DNA of 64,000 nt from the NCBI RefSeq assembly GCF_036240795.1, contig NZ_CP108454.1:4898001-4962000 (forward strand). The letters run 5' to 3'. The translations under genes were made by a program, and so were the position numbers. The notes under the pieces were generated by a model. It ran no database searches. It was not told the origin of the DNA and saw nothing but the letters and a program-made list of their open reading frames with translations. The DNA is from Streptomyces sp. NBC_01268. GTDB lineage: Bacteria > Actinomycetota > Actinomycetes > Streptomycetales > Streptomycetaceae. Shown here in pieces: positions 8,715 to 22,380 of the stretch; the first letter of the stretch is position 1, and every line of letters starts with the position of its first letter.

Positions 8715-11700
8715 TTGGCCGCCTCGCGCAACGCCTCGACCAATACGAACAACGGCGCCAGCACCGCCCCGCTGCGCATCTCCTTTGCAAAGATCAAGGA
8801 GCCCCTCGAGGTTCCGAACCTTCTCGCGCTCCAGACCGAGAGCTTCGACTGGCTGCTCGGCAATGCCGCCTGGAAGGCTCGCGTCGAGGCCGCTCTCGAG
8901 TCGGGACGGGACGTCCCCACGAAGTCCGGCCTGGAGGAGATCTTCGAGGAGATCTCCCCGATCGAGGACTTCTCCGGGTCGATGTCGCTGACGTTCCGCG
9001 ACCACCGCTTCGAGCCGCCGAAGAACTCGATCGACGAGTGCAAGGACCGTGACTTCACCTACGGTGCCCCGCTCTTCGTGACCGCCGAGTTCACGAACAA
9101 CGAGACCGGCGAGATCAAGTCCCAGACGGTCTTCATGGGCGACTTCCCGCTCATGACCAGCAAGGGCACCTTCGTCATCAACGGCACCGAGCGTGTCGTC
9201 GTGTCGCAGCTCGTCCGTTCCCCCGGTGTCTACTTCGACTCCTCCATCGACAAGACGTCCGACAAGGACATCTTCTCCGCCAAGATCATCCCGTCCCGGG
9301 GTGCCTGGCTGGAGATGGAGATCGACAAGCGCGACATGGTCGGCGTCCGCATCGACCGCAAGCGCAAGCAGTCCGTCACCGTCCTGCTCAAGGCGCTCGG
9401 CTGGACCACCGAGCAGATCCTGCAGGAGTTCGGCGAGTACGAGTCCATGCGCGCCACCCTGGAGAAGGACCACACCCAGGGTCAGGACGACGCGCTGCTC
9501 GACATCTACCGCAAGCTGCGCCCGGGCGAGCCGCCGACCCGCGAGGCCGCTCAGACGCTGCTCGAGAACCTGTACTTCAACCCGAAGCGCTACGACCTCG
9601 CGAAGGTCGGCCGCTACAAGGTCAACAAGAAGCTGGGTGCGGACGAGCCGCTGAGCGCGGGCGTCCTCACCACCGACGACGTCATCGCCACGATCAAGTA
9701 CCTGGTCAAGCTCCACGCGGGCGAGACCGAGACGATCGGCGCGAGCGGCACGGAGATCGTCGTCGAGCCCGACGACATCGACCACTTCGGCAACCGTCGT
9801 CTGCGCAACGTCGGCGAGCTCATCCAGAACCAGGTCCGCACGGGTCTGGCTCGTATGGAGCGCGTCGTGCGTGAGCGCATGACCACCCAGGACGTCGAGG
9901 CGATCACGCCGCAGACCCTGATCAACATCCGGCCGGTCGTCGCCTCCATCAAGGAGTTCTTCGGCACCAGCCAGCTGTCGCAGTTCATGGACCAGAACAA
10001 CCCGCTGTCCGGGCTGACGCACAAGCGTCGTCTGTCCGCGCTCGGCCCGGGTGGTCTGTCCCGTGAGCGGGCCGGCTTCGAGGTCCGAGACGTGCACCCG
10101 TCCCACTACGGACGCATGTGCCCGATCGAGACCCCCGAAGGCCCGAACATCGGTCTGATCGGTTCGCTCGCCTCGTACGGCCGGATCAACCCCTTCGGCT
10201 TCATCGAGACGCCGTACCGCAAGGTCGTCGACGGCCAGGTCACCGACGAGGTCGACTACGTCACCGCCGACGAGGAGGACCGCTTCGTCATCGCCCAGGC
10301 GAACGCGACCCTGAACGACGAGCTCCAGTTCACCGAGCCTCGCGTCCTGGTCCGTAAGCGTGGCGGCGAGGTCGACTACGTCCTCCCGGCGGACGTGGAC
10401 TACATGGACGTCTCGCCGCGCCAGATGGTGTCGGTCGCGACCGCGATGATCCCGTTCCTCGAGCACGACGACGCCAACCGTGCCCTCATGGGCGCGAACA
10501 TGATGCGTCAGGCCGTCCCGCTGATTAAGTCGGAGGCCCCGCTCGTCGGCACCGGCATGGAGTACCGCTGCGCCACCGACGCCGGCGACGTGCTCAAGGC
10601 CGAGAAGGACGGTGTCGTCCAGGAGCTGTCGGCCGACTACATCACGGTCGCCAACGACGACGGCACGTACATCACGTACCGCCTGCACAAGTTCTCCCGC
10701 TCGAACCAGGGCACCTCGGTCAACCAGAAGGTCGTCGTCAACGAGGGCGACCGGGTCATCGAGGGCCAGGTGCTGGCCGACGGTCCCGCCACCGAAGACG
10801 GCGAGATGGCGCTCGGCAAGAACCTGCTCGTGGCGTTCATGCCGTGGGAGGGCCACAACTACGAGGACGCGATCATCCTGTCGCAGCGCCTCGTGCAGGA
10901 CGACGTCCTCTCCTCGATCCACATCGAGGAGCACGAGGTCGACGCCCGTGACACCAAGCTGGGCCCCGAGGAGATCACCCGGGACATCCCGAACGTCTCC
11001 GAGGAGGTCCTCGCCGACCTCGACGAGCGCGGCATCATCCGCATCGGTGCGGACGTCGTCGCCGGCGACATCCTCGTCGGCAAGGTCACGCCCAAGGGCG
11101 AGACCGAGCTGACCCCCGAGGAGCGGCTGCTCCGCGCGATCTTCGGTGAGAAGGCCCGCGAGGTGCGTGACACCTCGCTGAAGGTCCCGCACGGCGAGAT
11201 CGGCAAGGTCATCGGCGTCCGCGTCTTCGACCGCGAGGAGGGCGACGAGCTTCCTCCGGGCGTGAACCAGCTGGTCCGCGTCTACGTCGCCCAGAAGCGC
11301 AAGATCACCGACGGTGACAAGCTGGCCGGCCGTCACGGCAACAAGGGTGTCATCTCCAAGATCCTTCCGATCGAGGACATGCCGTTCCTCGAGGACGGAA
11401 CGCCGGTCGACATCATCCTCAACCCGCTCGGTGTGCCGTCCCGAATGAACCCGGGACAGGTCCTGGAGATCCACCTCGGCTGGCTCGCCAGCCGCGGCTG
11501 GGACGTCTCCGGTCTCGCCGAGGAGTGGGCGCAGCGCCTGCAGGCCATCGGTGCCGACCAGGTCGCCCCCGGCACCAACGTCGCCACCCCGGTCTTCGAC
11601 GGTGCGCGTGAGGACGAGCTCGCGGGTCTGCTCCAGCACACCATCCCGAACCGCGACGGCGAGCGCATGGTGCTCCCGACCGGTAAGGCGCGCCTGTTCG

Positions 11701-12197
11701 ACGGCCGCTCCGGCGAGCCGTTCCCGGACCCGATCTCGGTCGGGTACATGTACATCCTCAAGCTGCACCACCTGGTCGACGACAAGCTGCACGCCCGGTC
11801 GACCGGCCCGTACTCGATGATCACCCAGCAGCCGCTGGGTGGTAAGGCCCAGTTCGGTGGCCAGCGCTTCGGTGAGATGGAGGTGTGGGCGCTGGAGGCT
11901 TATGGCGCCGCGTACGCCCTCCAGGAGCTGCTGACGATCAAGTCCGACGACGTGACCGGCCGCGTGAAGGTCTACGAGGCCATCGTCAAGGGCGAGAACA
12001 TCCCTGAGCCCGGCATCCCCGAGTCCTTCAAGGTGCTCATCAAGGAGATGCAGTCCCTGTGCCTCAACGTGGAGGTGCTGTCCTCGGACGGCATGTCCAT
12101 CGAGATGCGCGACACCGACGAGGACGTCTTCCGCGCAGCGGAGGAGCTCGGCATCGACCTGTCCCGGCGCGAGCCGAGCAGCGTCGAAGAGGTCTGA
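8715..12197 (+). CDS. rpoB: RNA polymerase beta subunit
   Basis: Catalytic-core subunit (1160 aa). The rifampicin-binding region reads [21 protein letters not shown] then [17 protein letters not shown], the wild-type pattern, so no rifampicin-resistance change is visible there. [27 protein letters not shown] and the closing LCLNVEVLS are further family blocks. The start is TTG 8715, giving AASRNAS after Met, preceded by GGAAGGA at optimal spacing. The frame is open 30 bases further upstream but without a ribosome binding site. It is followed by rpoC after 107 bases. Confidence 0.98.
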   Translation: MAASRNASTNTNNGASTAPLRISFAKIKEPLEVPNLLALQTESFDWLLGNAAWKARVEAALESGRDVPTKSGLEEIFEEISPIEDFSGSMSLTFRDHRFEPPKNSIDECKDRDFTYGAPLFVTAEFTNNETGEIKSQTVFMGDFPLMTSKGTFVINGTERVVVSQLVRSPGVYFDSSIDKTSDKDIFSAKIIPSRGAWLEMEIDKRDMVGVRIDRKRKQSVTVLLKALGWTTEQILQEFGEYESMRATLEKDHTQGQDDALLDIYRKLRPGEPPTREAAQTLLENLYFNPKRYDLAKVGRYKVNKKLGADEPLSAGVLTTDDVIATIKYLVKLHAGETETIGASGTEIVVEPDDIDHFGNRRLRNVGELIQNQVRTGLARMERVVRERMTTQDVEAITPQTLINIRPVVASIKEFFGTSQLSQFMDQNNPLSGLTHKRRLSALGPGGLSRERAGFEVRDVHPSHYGRMCPIETPEGPNIGLIGSLASYGRINPFGFIETPYRKVVDGQVTDEVDYVTADEEDRFVIAQANATLNDELQFTEPRVLVRKRGGEVDYVLPADVDYMDVSPRQMVSVATAMIPFLEHDDANRALMGANMMRQAVPLIKSEAPLVGTGMEYRCATDAGDVLKAEKDGVVQELSADYITVANDDGTYITYRLHKFSRSNQGTSVNQKVVVNEGDRVIEGQVLADGPATEDGEMALGKNLLVAFMPWEGHNYEDAIILSQRLVQDDVLSSIHIEEHEVDARDTKLGPEEITRDIPNVSEEVLADLDERGIIRIGADVVAGDILVGKVTPKGETELTPEERLLRAIFGEKAREVRDTSLKVPHGEIGKVIGVRVFDREEGDELPPGVNQLVRVYVAQKRKITDGDKLAGRHGNKGVISKILPIEDMPFLEDGTPVDIILNPLGVPSRMNPGQVLEIHLGWLASRGWDVSGLAEEWAQRLQAIGADQVAPGTNVATPVFDGAREDELAGLLQHTIPNRDGERMVLPTGKARLFDGRSGEPFPDPISVGYMYILKLHHLVDDKLHARSTGPYSMITQQPLGGKAQFGGQRFGEMEVWALEAYGAAYALQELLTIKSDDVTGRVKVYEAIVKGENIPEPGIPESFKVLIKEMQSLCLNVEVLSSDGMSIEMRDTDEDVFRAAEELGIDLSRREPSSVEEV

Positions 12198-12304
12198 CGG
12201 GAGTTCGGTCGGGGACTCGGCGAAACGCCGCTGAGTCCCCGGCCGGCCCCAAGACCCCCGTATCAGACCCACAGCCTTACAACCCTGAGAGGGATTGACG
12301 CATA

Positions 12305-16204
<3,900 letters not shown>

Positions 16205-16217
16205 GCGAGTCGCTTGA

Positions 16218-16257
16218 CCGAAGGGCGGTCACCCCGAGAGGGGTGGCCGCCCTTCGG
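16218..16257. terminator. terminator after rpoC
   Basis: An 18-bp stem (16218-16235 with 16240-16257, GAGA loop) lies 13 bases after the rpoC stop and 19 bases before the convergent XhlA-like gene. Its symmetry suits termination from both sides, marking the left boundary of the accessory island. Confidence 0.88.
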
Positions 16258-16275
16258 CGTTCGCCCCCGGAGGGG

Positions 16276-16539
16276 TCAGCGCGCGGTCAGCTCCCAGGCC
16301 GTCACGGCGACCGTGGCCACCGCGGCGAGGGCGCCGATGCTGGCGAGCGGCCAGCGGGCGCGCTCCAGGGCGTCGAGCCGCGCCTCGTGGTCGGCGAGCT
16401 GCTTGTCGGTCTGGTCGCTGCGCTGGACCAGCAGGGCGAGCGAGCCGTCGACGCGGGCGAAGCCGGCCTCCAGCGTGCCGCGCAGCCGTTCCAGTTCGAG
16501 CGCGACGGCGACCGGATCGTTCGGGTCAGACTCGGTCAT
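16276..16539 (-). CDS. XhlA-like coiled-coil membrane protein of the lysis cassette
   Basis: An 87-aa protein. Residues about 10-58 are a charged helix with heptad-like pattern (LERLRGTLEAGFARVDGSL through DHEARLDALERAR). One transmembrane segment, PLASIGALAAVATVAVTAW, is at the C-terminus. This is the layout of haemolysin XhlA-type proteins that accompany phage holins and endolysins. It overlaps the holin gene by 14 bases, so they are translationally coupled. It is the last gene of the tail operon. The family is inferred from topology and context, not a specific motif. Confidence 0.6.
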   Translation of the reverse strand: MTESDPNDPVAVALELERLRGTLEAGFARVDGSLALLVQRSDQTDKQLADHEARLDALERARWPLASIGALAAVATVAVTAWELTAR

Positions 16540-16837
16540 CGGCCGCCTCCGGAAGGGCTTCCGGGCGGACCTCCGGGTCGGCCACGGGCGCGAGCTCGTG
16601 GACCGGGGCGAGCTCCTGGGCCGGCGCCGGGTCGACGCGCAGCCAGGACGGCAGCAGCGCCTGGAGCACCGGGTAGGCCATCACCCGGGTGAGGGCGCCG
16701 GCCACGGCCAGGGCCGCCGCGACCCAGGGGAGGGTCGCGGGGATGCCGGAGGCGTCGACCAGGGCCGGCAGCACCACGGCGATGCCGACGGCGGTCTGCA
16801 GCACGGTGCGGACCGTGCGCTTGGCGGCTTCGGACAT
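16526..16837 (-). CDS. holin-like membrane protein
   Basis: A 103-aa protein beginning MSEAAKRTVRTVLQTAVGIA. It has two hydrophobic segments, about residues 12-28 and 35-62, then a Pro/Glu/Ala-rich polar tail of ~35 residues. This two-helix plan and the KRTVRTVLQ N-terminus are typical of actinophage holins placed next to an amidase. ATG 16837 follows AAGGAGAACCACCC. It would permeabilise the membrane so that the amidase reaches the wall and particles are released. Confidence 0.72.
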   Translation of the reverse strand: MSEAAKRTVRTVLQTAVGIAVVLPALVDASGIPATLPWVAAALAVAGALTRVMAYPVLQALLPSWLRVDPAPAQELAPVHELAPVADPEVRPEALPEAADDRV

Positions 16838-16875
16838 GGGTGGTTCTCCTTGCGTGGGGGTTCGGTGCGGGGGGC

Positions 16876-17784
16876 TTACTGGACGAAGGGGACCTTCAGC
16901 GCGTTCCAGGAGGCGCGGCCCGGCCAGCCGTCGGCGTCGGTGCCGGAGAAGCCCAGCTTCCGCTGCCAGGCGGCGTACGACCGGCGGTCGGCCTCGGACC
17001 AGCGCGGGCTCGGGCCGACCTGGTAGCGGCCGCAGCCCTCGGCGGTCAGCCGGCGGCCCATCGCGGTGACGACGGGGGAGCTGGGGGTGGTCCTGAAGAA
17101 GGCGGTCCCGGGGAACGGCTGGTAGCGCGGGGCGGCCGGCTTGGGGGCGGTGGGCTTGGCGGCCGGGGCGGAGCCGAGCCGCTTCTGGACCCGCTCGCGC
17201 ATGCCCGGCATGCCGAAGCCGCGCGGGTCGTTCTTCCAGTCGGACCACTCGGAGTGGCCGATCACGGACTTGGCGCCCCAGTCGTGGGCGCGGCACAGGG
17301 CGGCGGACACCCGCTCGATGGCGTCGAGCTGGGCGGGCGGCCACGGGTCGCTGCCGTTGCCGAGGTTGATGCACTCGAAGCCGTAGAAGCGGGAGTTGCC
17401 GTCGACGGCGCCGGCGCTGCCCTGGTGTTCGCGCGGGCCGGGCGGGCGGTCCCCGTAGGTCTCGGTGATCACGGCCTGGAGGACGGACGGGTCGCCGCCG
17501 CCGGCGTGGTTGGCGCGGCCGCTCGCGACCAGGTGGACCGAGCCGTCCTTGGCGATCACTCCGTGGCAGAGCGGCCCGGGCAGGCCGGCGTAGCCGTCGT
17601 AGCAGAGCGCGACGGTGTTCTCCGTGCCGGCGGAGACGGTGTGGTGGATCATCACGCCGGTCACGGGGCCCCAGGCGCCGTGGCCGTTGCGGTTGTGGGT
17701 GCGCCAGCCGTCGTGCTCGACGACGGTGACGCCTTCGGCGCGGAGCGCCGCGACGAAGCGGTCCGCGGACAGGGGAGTGGCCAT
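16876..17784 (-). CDS. N-acetylmuramoyl-L-alanine amidase (endolysin) with C-terminal binding domain
   Basis: A 302-aa cytosolic lysin without a signal peptide. The Amidase_2/PGRP fold shows MIHHTVSAG (zinc His), RANHAGGGD, YGFECINLG, and SVIGHSEWSDWKNDPRGF (second zinc His). A Pro/Ala linker at about residues 205-220 leads to a C-terminal domain (SEADRRSYAAWQRKLGFSG to DADGWPGRASWNALK) of the type found in peptidoglycan-binding Streptomyces phage lysins. It cleaves the MurNAc-L-Ala bond and, with the holin, should lyse the producer. ATG 17784 follows GGAGGACACAG. A terminator hairpin lies just upstream of its ribosome binding site. Confidence 0.9.
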   Translation of the reverse strand: MATPLSADRFVAALRAEGVTVVEHDGWRTHNRNGHGAWGPVTGVMIHHTVSAGTENTVALCYDGYAGLPGPLCHGVIAKDGSVHLVASGRANHAGGGDPSVLQAVITETYGDRPPGPREHQGSAGAVDGNSRFYGFECINLGNGSDPWPPAQLDAIERVSAALCRAHDWGAKSVIGHSEWSDWKNDPRGFGMPGMRERVQKRLGSAPAAKPTAPKPAAPRYQPFPGTAFFRTTPSSPVVTAMGRRLTAEGCGRYQVGPSPRWSEADRRSYAAWQRKLGFSGTDADGWPGRASWNALKVPFVQ

Positions 17785-17804
17785 CTGTGTCCTCCGGGCA
17801 TGCG

Positions 17805-17830
17805 AAAACCCCGGCCGGATCGGCACGGGG
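17805..17830 (-). terminator. terminator/attenuator ahead of the lysis genes
   Basis: On the - strand, CCCCG and CGGGG (17826-17830 with 17809-17813) enclose GCCG/CGGC. The stem is followed by TTTT at 17805-17808. It lies between the last tail gene and the amidase, so read-through would control lysis-gene expression. Confidence 0.75.
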
Positions 17831-17869
17831 CGTGGGACGTACGGGGGCGGGCGGGGCGGCCCGCCGGGG

Positions 17870-18250
17870 TTACGGGGCCGGGGCGGGGGCCGGCGGCGCC
17901 CAGGTGGCGCAGAGCGCGGCGTAGGCGGCGCGACGGTTGTCGAAGTCGGCGAGCGCCGTGGCGACGGCCCGCTGCACGGCCGTCGGGTCGGGGACGGCCG
18001 GGTTGCCGTCCTGGGCGGTGACGACGACGAGGGCGCTGCCGCGCAGGACGGCGTCGCCCGCGCCGTTCTCGCTGAACGTGGCCGAGACCTGGACCGACGG
18101 GTACTGGCCGGTGACCGGGTCGCGGTCGAGGGTGCCGCCGAAGGAGTTGTCGTAGACGCGGATGTCGAGGGTGTGGCCGTTCTCGGTCACACGGGCGCGG
18201 CCCGCGTAGTCGATGGCCACGCCCCACGGCTGGGTGGGGTCGATGTTCAT
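17870..18250 (-). CDS. small tail-operon protein of unknown function
   Basis: A 126-aa protein. Residues 1-70 look beta-rich (GHTLDIRVYDNSFGG, YPSVQVSATFSENG) and residues 88-118 helical, ending in a Pro/Ala tail. There are no membrane or catalytic motifs. ATG 18250 follows GAGGAGCACCC. Its position between the tail-tip genes and the lysis cassette suggests a minor tail or fibre-accessory role, but I do not recognise the family. Confidence 0.6.
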   Translation of the reverse strand: MNIDPTQPWGVAIDYAGRARVTENGHTLDIRVYDNSFGGTLDRDPVTGQYPSVQVSATFSENGAGDAVLRGSALVVVTAQDGNPAVPDPTAVQRAVATALADFDNRRAAYAALCATWAPPAPAPAP

Positions 18251-18280
18251 GGGTGCTCCTCTTGCTCCTGGACGGGCCGG

Positions 18281-18844
18281 TCAGCTCTGGGTGCCGTAGA
18301 TGAGGACGGGCTGGGCGTAGACGGTGCCGCCGGAGGCCAGGGCCTGGATCTCGATCTTCATGGTCTGGCTGAACCGGGTCTTGAAGTCGCCGGGCAGCAG
18401 GCCGGTGTAGTCGTAGGTGGTGCCGGCCGTGACGGTGGGGCCGAACTGCACGTCGTCGACCATGACCCGGACCTGGCCGGTGGCGCCGGTACCGGCCGCG
18501 GTGCTCAGCGAGATGCGCATCTTCGGCTGCCAGATCGGGTTGAAGGACCGGGCGATGGTGGTGAAGGAGCCGTTGGCGGTCTGCGGCCAGCGGGTCGTGC
18601 TGGTGTCCTTCGGCGGCATCAGCGCGAGCCAGGGCCGGGCGAGGCCGCCGGTCACGATGTCGTCCGAGAAGATCTCGTGGACGTACCCGTCGTACATCCG
18701 GATCACCGGCCGGGTGGGCACGGTGTTCGGGTCGGGGCGGATCTCGTTGAGCGGCGGCCGGGTGTTGACGGCGGTGGACAGTGCCTTCAGCCGGCGCTCC
18801 ATCTGGTTGAGCCGGTCGATGATGTCCTCGGGCAGCTGGGGCAT
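18281..18844 (-). CDS. minor tail protein with N-terminal coiled coil
   Basis: A 187-aa protein. It starts with a short coiled coil (LPEDIIDRLNQMERRLKALS, residues about 4-23), then beta-rich sequence with GTTYDYTGLLPGDFK and VYAQPVLIYG. Proteins with an ERRLKAL helix followed by a beta domain are common at the tail tips of actinophages. The start codon overlaps the upstream stop (TGATG), so translation is coupled to the Gp37-like gene. It is likely a structural tip or adhesin component. Confidence 0.6.
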   Translation of the reverse strand: MPQLPEDIIDRLNQMERRLKALSTAVNTRPPLNEIRPDPNTVPTRPVIRMYDGYVHEIFSDDIVTGGLARPWLALMPPKDTSTTRWPQTANGSFTTIARSFNPIWQPKMRISLSTAAGTGATGQVRVMVDDVQFGPTVTAGTTYDYTGLLPGDFKTRFSQTMKIEIQALASGGTVYAQPVLIYGTQS

Positions 18845-19941
18845 CAGGCCTCCTCGAGGTAGAGCTCGGCGGTGTCGGGGCGGCCCCGCTCCGGGGGCGT
18901 GACCTTGACGCCGATGATGCGGTAGCGGGCGTCGAGGCCGGTGGAGAACCACTCGTCGGTGATCCGGATGCGGGCCACCCGACCGAGCAGCGCCGGCGGG
19001 ACGATCCCGCCGAGGTGGATGCTGACCTCGGGGATCAGGACGGCGCCGCGGGCCTCGGCGAGTTCGGCTGCGGCCACCTGGTTGAGGGTGAGCTGGTCAC
19101 CGATCTCGTTGTGGTCCGAGGACAGGTCGATCTTCGGCCAGCCGTCGACGAGCAGTCCGGTGTCGACCTGCTCGGCGGAGAACAGCGGCCGGGACTCGGC
19201 GCCGGCGTTGGAGTTCACCGAGGCGCCGCGGGCCATCGCGGTGGTGCCGCCGCGCGTCGCGTCGTACGGGAAGGAGTACGACAGGATGACGCCGGGCCGG
19301 TCGAAGAGCAGGTCGGTGGCGCCGGTACGGATCTTGGTCGAGCCGAGCCGGAGTTGCCGGACGCGCTTGCCGTCCTCCGGGTCCCGGTAGACCAGGATCT
19401 GGTACTCGAAGCCGTTCTGGAGGTCGGCGAGCTGGCTCAGGGCGTCCTGGTAGACGGTCTCGTCGCCGAGGCGGTAGTTGACCGTCCGCTTGATGTCGGA
19501 GGTCTCCTCGCCCATGGTGAGCGTGAAGCAGCCCGGGCCCTTGGTGAGCTCGGTCCACAGCTTGCGGGCGATCTCCAGCTGGTCGGTGTCCGTGAACGCG
19601 AGGTCGGTGCGGATGCGGCGGCGGGCCGCGTACGAGTCGAAGGTGGCGGCCTGCAGGGACAGGGTGAGCACCCCGCGCCCGCTGGACTGGAGCGTGGTGG
19701 TCCAGATGATGCCGCCCCACCACAGGTCGCCGCCGCGCTCCAGGTAGATCGCGGTGCGGCCCTCGCGGACCTTCTTGACCCGCTCGGCGATCTCCTGGTT
19801 GGGGATCGGGATGGTGCCGGACAGCGAGCCGGCCTTGCCGATGTAGTCGTCGAAGGAGACGTCGCGCAGCGGCAGGATGTCGATGGTCTGGTCGGTGATC
19901 AGGTCGCAGAAGATGGCCCGGTAGGGCGTGTCGAGTGCCAT
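18844..19941 (-). CDS. siphovirus Gp37-like tail-tip/baseplate protein
   Basis: A 365-aa protein predicted to sit below the distal tail protein. Early blocks are AIFCDLITDQTIDILPL and GSLSGTIPIPN, then ERGGDLWWGGIIWTTTL, which recalls the gp27-like hub fold of phage tail-associated proteins. Later AARRRIRTDLAF and the C-terminal RIRITDEWFSTGLDARYRI match the pattern of the ReqiPepy6 Gp37-like family, as I recall it. ATG 19941 follows AAGGAGG with 6-base spacing; the GTG one codon earlier is too close. No peptidase domain is visible. Confidence 0.72.
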   Translation of the reverse strand: MALDTPYRAIFCDLITDQTIDILPLRDVSFDDYIGKAGSLSGTIPIPNQEIAERVKKVREGRTAIYLERGGDLWWGGIIWTTTLQSSGRGVLTLSLQAATFDSYAARRRIRTDLAFTDTDQLEIARKLWTELTKGPGCFTLTMGEETSDIKRTVNYRLGDETVYQDALSQLADLQNGFEYQILVYRDPEDGKRVRQLRLGSTKIRTGATDLLFDRPGVILSYSFPYDATRGGTTAMARGASVNSNAGAESRPLFSAEQVDTGLLVDGWPKIDLSSDHNEIGDQLTLNQVAAAELAEARGAVLIPEVSIHLGGIVPPALLGRVARIRITDEWFSTGLDARYRIIGVKVTPPERGRPDTAELYLEEA

Positions 19942-19952
19942 CACGGGCCTCC

Positions 19953-21092
19953 TTACAGGACGTAGGTGGCGGAGACGCGGATGTTGCGTCCGCCGGCCAG
20001 CTGGCCGTTGGGGGACCAGGTGCGCAGGTCGATCTGCCCGTTGGTGTTGATGTTGGCGCCGCCCGAGCCGAAGCCGTCACAGGCGACGGCCTCGAAGGAG
20101 ATGGTGGGGCGCCAGCCGGCGGGCAGGGTGCACAGCGGCTCGTCGCTGATCTGGCCGGTGTTGTCGGCGGTGACGGTGGAGCCGGTGCGGGTGACGGTGA
20201 CGGTCATGGTGCACAGACCGCTCTTGGTCCTGCGGGCGAAGAACGAGACCACGCCCCAGTTGGGGAGCGGGGTGACCCCGCTGGTGGCGGTCTCGTTCTC
20301 GAGCGGCGGCTGGTAGTTCGCCCACGAGGTGCCGTTCCAGCGCTGGAGGTTGCCGACGTTGTCGCGGTACTGGCCGGTGTAGGAGCCGGTCGAGACGGTG
20401 CCGCTGGGGGCGACGCCGCCGATCTCCTTCGGGTAGGCGACCCAGGAGGTGCCGTCCCAGCGCTGGAGGAAGTGGGCGTTGTCGTTGTCCTGGTACTGGC
20501 CCGGGTAGGAGCCGGCCAGGCCCGCGTTGTTGTAGACGGGCAGGATGCCGCCGGACGAGACGGTCGTCTGGCGCAGGTCGGTGGCGGCGCCGCCGACCCA
20601 GTCGATGCCGCCGGTGCCGGCGGAGGCGCCCTTCTTGACCAGGACGGAGAACAGGACCAGCGAGCGCGCCGGGGCGGTCGGCAGGACCGGGACGGCCGCC
20701 GGCTGGCCCTTGATGATCTCGATGCCGGCCGTGTACTTGCCGAGGGCGTCGACGTCGTTGTCGTACACCCGCACGACGACCAGGTCGAGCCGCGGGTTGA
20801 GCGGGTCGCCGTCGCCGAAGGTGATGACGACGTCCTCGTCGAGGGCGACCGGGTAGGCGCCGTCGGTGTTGCCGCCCTGGATGACGGCCTTGCCGTGGTA
20901 GACGATGGCCGTCATCGGGCCGTTGGAGCCCATCCAGAGGCCGCCGACGCGGAACTTGCCGTCGTACGTGCCGGGCAGGACGCCCGACCGTACGCCGAGC
21001 GGGTTGACGGGGGTGGTGGCGCCGATGGCGGTGACGCGGGTGTTCTGACGGGTCTGACCGGTGGGCAGCAGCCAGCCGGAGCGTACGGGCAT
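19953..21092 (-). CDS. tail fibre/receptor-binding protein, paralogue A
   Basis: A 379-aa protein and first of three tandem paralogues. The shared N-terminal segment (WLLPTGQTRQNTRVT, residues 7-21) and a beta-rich region to ~190 probably attach it to the particle. Two copies of a G-S-Y-x-G-Q-Y-x-D ... LQRWxGTSW repeat follow at about 194-217 and 236-257. The last ~115 residues are unique, with LPAGWRPTISFEAVA and Gly/Asn-rich strands resembling phage fibre tips. This divergent tip is the candidate receptor-binding part. ATG 21092 follows GAGGAGAGATCC. Confidence 0.75.
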   Translation of the reverse strand: MPVRSGWLLPTGQTRQNTRVTAIGATTPVNPLGVRSGVLPGTYDGKFRVGGLWMGSNGPMTAIVYHGKAVIQGGNTDGAYPVALDEDVVITFGDGDPLNPRLDLVVVRVYDNDVDALGKYTAGIEIIKGQPAAVPVLPTAPARSLVLFSVLVKKGASAGTGGIDWVGGAATDLRQTTVSSGGILPVYNNAGLAGSYPGQYQDNDNAHFLQRWDGTSWVAYPKEIGGVAPSGTVSTGSYTGQYRDNVGNLQRWNGTSWANYQPPLENETATSGVTPLPNWGVVSFFARRTKSGLCTMTVTVTRTGSTVTADNTGQISDEPLCTLPAGWRPTISFEAVACDGFGSGGANINTNGQIDLRTWSPNGQLAGGRNIRVSATYVL

Positions 21093-21125
21093 GGATCTCT
21101 CCTCGGGAGGGGGCGGGCGGGCGGC

Positions 21126-22343
21126 TCAGTACTGCGGGGTGACCTGGATGTACGAGTTGTCGAACCAGGCCCGCACGTTCGCGTTGGAGGTCCGGAAGTA
21201 CGCGGTGACCGTGTAGGTCTGACCCGGGGTCAGGGCGTAGAGGCGCTGGATGGTCCCGACCGACTGGGCGTCCGTCGGGTCGGCGGACTTGGACGACATC
21301 GCGGCCAGTTCGTCCTCCACCTCGCGGACCACGGTGGCGCCCTGGGTGATCCGCACGCACATGAAGGCCGAGCTGGCGATGCCCGTGGTGCCGCTGGCCA
21401 GGCTGAGCTCCATCCGGGAGCCGAAGCTGAGGATGGCCTGCTTGGACTCGGGGGCGACGAAGCTCACCGCGAGCGGGTTCTCGGCCCGCTCGACGAGCGC
21501 GTTCACGTACGTCGTCGAGACCGTGTAGCCCGCGTCCAGCGAGTCGTTGAAGTACGGGCCGGGGTACGCCGGCGCCCACGCCGAGCCGGTCCAGCGCTGC
21601 AGCGGGCCGTCGGCGACGGCGCGGTACTGCCCGTTGTAGGTGCCGGCGCTCGCGGCGGGCACGGAGCTCGGCACGATGCCGCCGATGGCCTGCGGGTACG
21701 CGACCCACTTGCCGCCGTCCCAGCGCTGGAGCTGGTCGTTCGCGGTGTCCTGGTACTGGCCCGGGTAGGCGCCCGGCAGCACCGGGCCCTCGACCGGGAG
21801 GATGCCGCCGACCGCGACGACCGGGGTGCGCAGGTCCTTCAGGGCGCTGTTCCACGGGATGCCGCCGTTGCCCGCGCTGGCGCCGGCCGGGACGGTCACC
21901 TCGTACAGCGGCAGGCTGCGCGGCGGGGCGACCGGGGCCTTCGGGGTCTGCTCGGCGACGCCCTGGATGACCTCGATCCTGGCCTCGTTGCGGGTGGAGC
22001 CGTCGTAGAGGTTGTCGTAGATCTTCAGGACGACCAGGTCGATGCGCCCGTACTGGGCGTTGCCCACGGCGAAGGTGACCTGCTCGGCGGCGGGCAGGGT
22101 GACCGGGTAGACGCCCTGGGAGATGTCTCCCTGGATGACGGCCCGGCCCTCGGAGACGGTCGCGGCCATGGCGGACGCGTTCGTCATCCAGAAGCCGGAG
22201 AGGCGCCACTGGCCTCCGTAGGAGCCCGGCAGGATGCCCGAGCGCACCTGTACGGGGTTGATCATCGTGGTCGGCGTCTGGGTGAGCCGGGTGTCCTCGC
22301 GGGTCTGGCCGGTCTCGGCGACCCAGCTGCTGCGCAGGTTCAT
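21126..22343 (-). CDS. tail fibre/receptor-binding protein, paralogue B
   Basis: A 405-aa protein. It shares the N-terminal SWVAETGQTREDTRLTQ segment and two GQY ... LQRWxG repeats with its neighbours. Its C-terminal ~140 residues are unrelated to theirs: a beta-sandwich-like sequence with a YALTPGQTYTVTAYFRTSN stretch that resembles carbohydrate-binding modules. I chose ATG 22343 (preceded by GGAGAACCCC) over ATG 22355, which has no ribosome binding site. The carbohydrate-binding idea is inference from pattern. Confidence 0.75.
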   Translation of the reverse strand: MNLRSSWVAETGQTREDTRLTQTPTTMINPVQVRSGILPGSYGGQWRLSGFWMTNASAMAATVSEGRAVIQGDISQGVYPVTLPAAEQVTFAVGNAQYGRIDLVVLKIYDNLYDGSTRNEARIEVIQGVAEQTPKAPVAPPRSLPLYEVTVPAGASAGNGGIPWNSALKDLRTPVVAVGGILPVEGPVLPGAYPGQYQDTANDQLQRWDGGKWVAYPQAIGGIVPSSVPAASAGTYNGQYRAVADGPLQRWTGSAWAPAYPGPYFNDSLDAGYTVSTTYVNALVERAENPLAVSFVAPESKQAILSFGSRMELSLASGTTGIASSAFMCVRITQGATVVREVEDELAAMSSKSADPTDAQSVGTIQRLYALTPGQTYTVTAYFRTSNANVRAWFDNSYIQVTPQY

Positions 22344-22380
22344 GGGGTTCTCCATTCCAGGAGGGGCGGGGGAGCGGGGG

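Noticed and set aside
9950..10080. Rifampicin-resistance change in rpoB
   Set aside because: The resistance-determining region matches the sensitive consensus ([29 protein letters not shown]).
8664..12272. Long open frame antisense to rpoB
   Set aside because: It mirrors the GC-rich third positions of rpoB; its composition (Leu, Asp, Gly, Arg runs) lacks any domain and it has no ribosome binding site.
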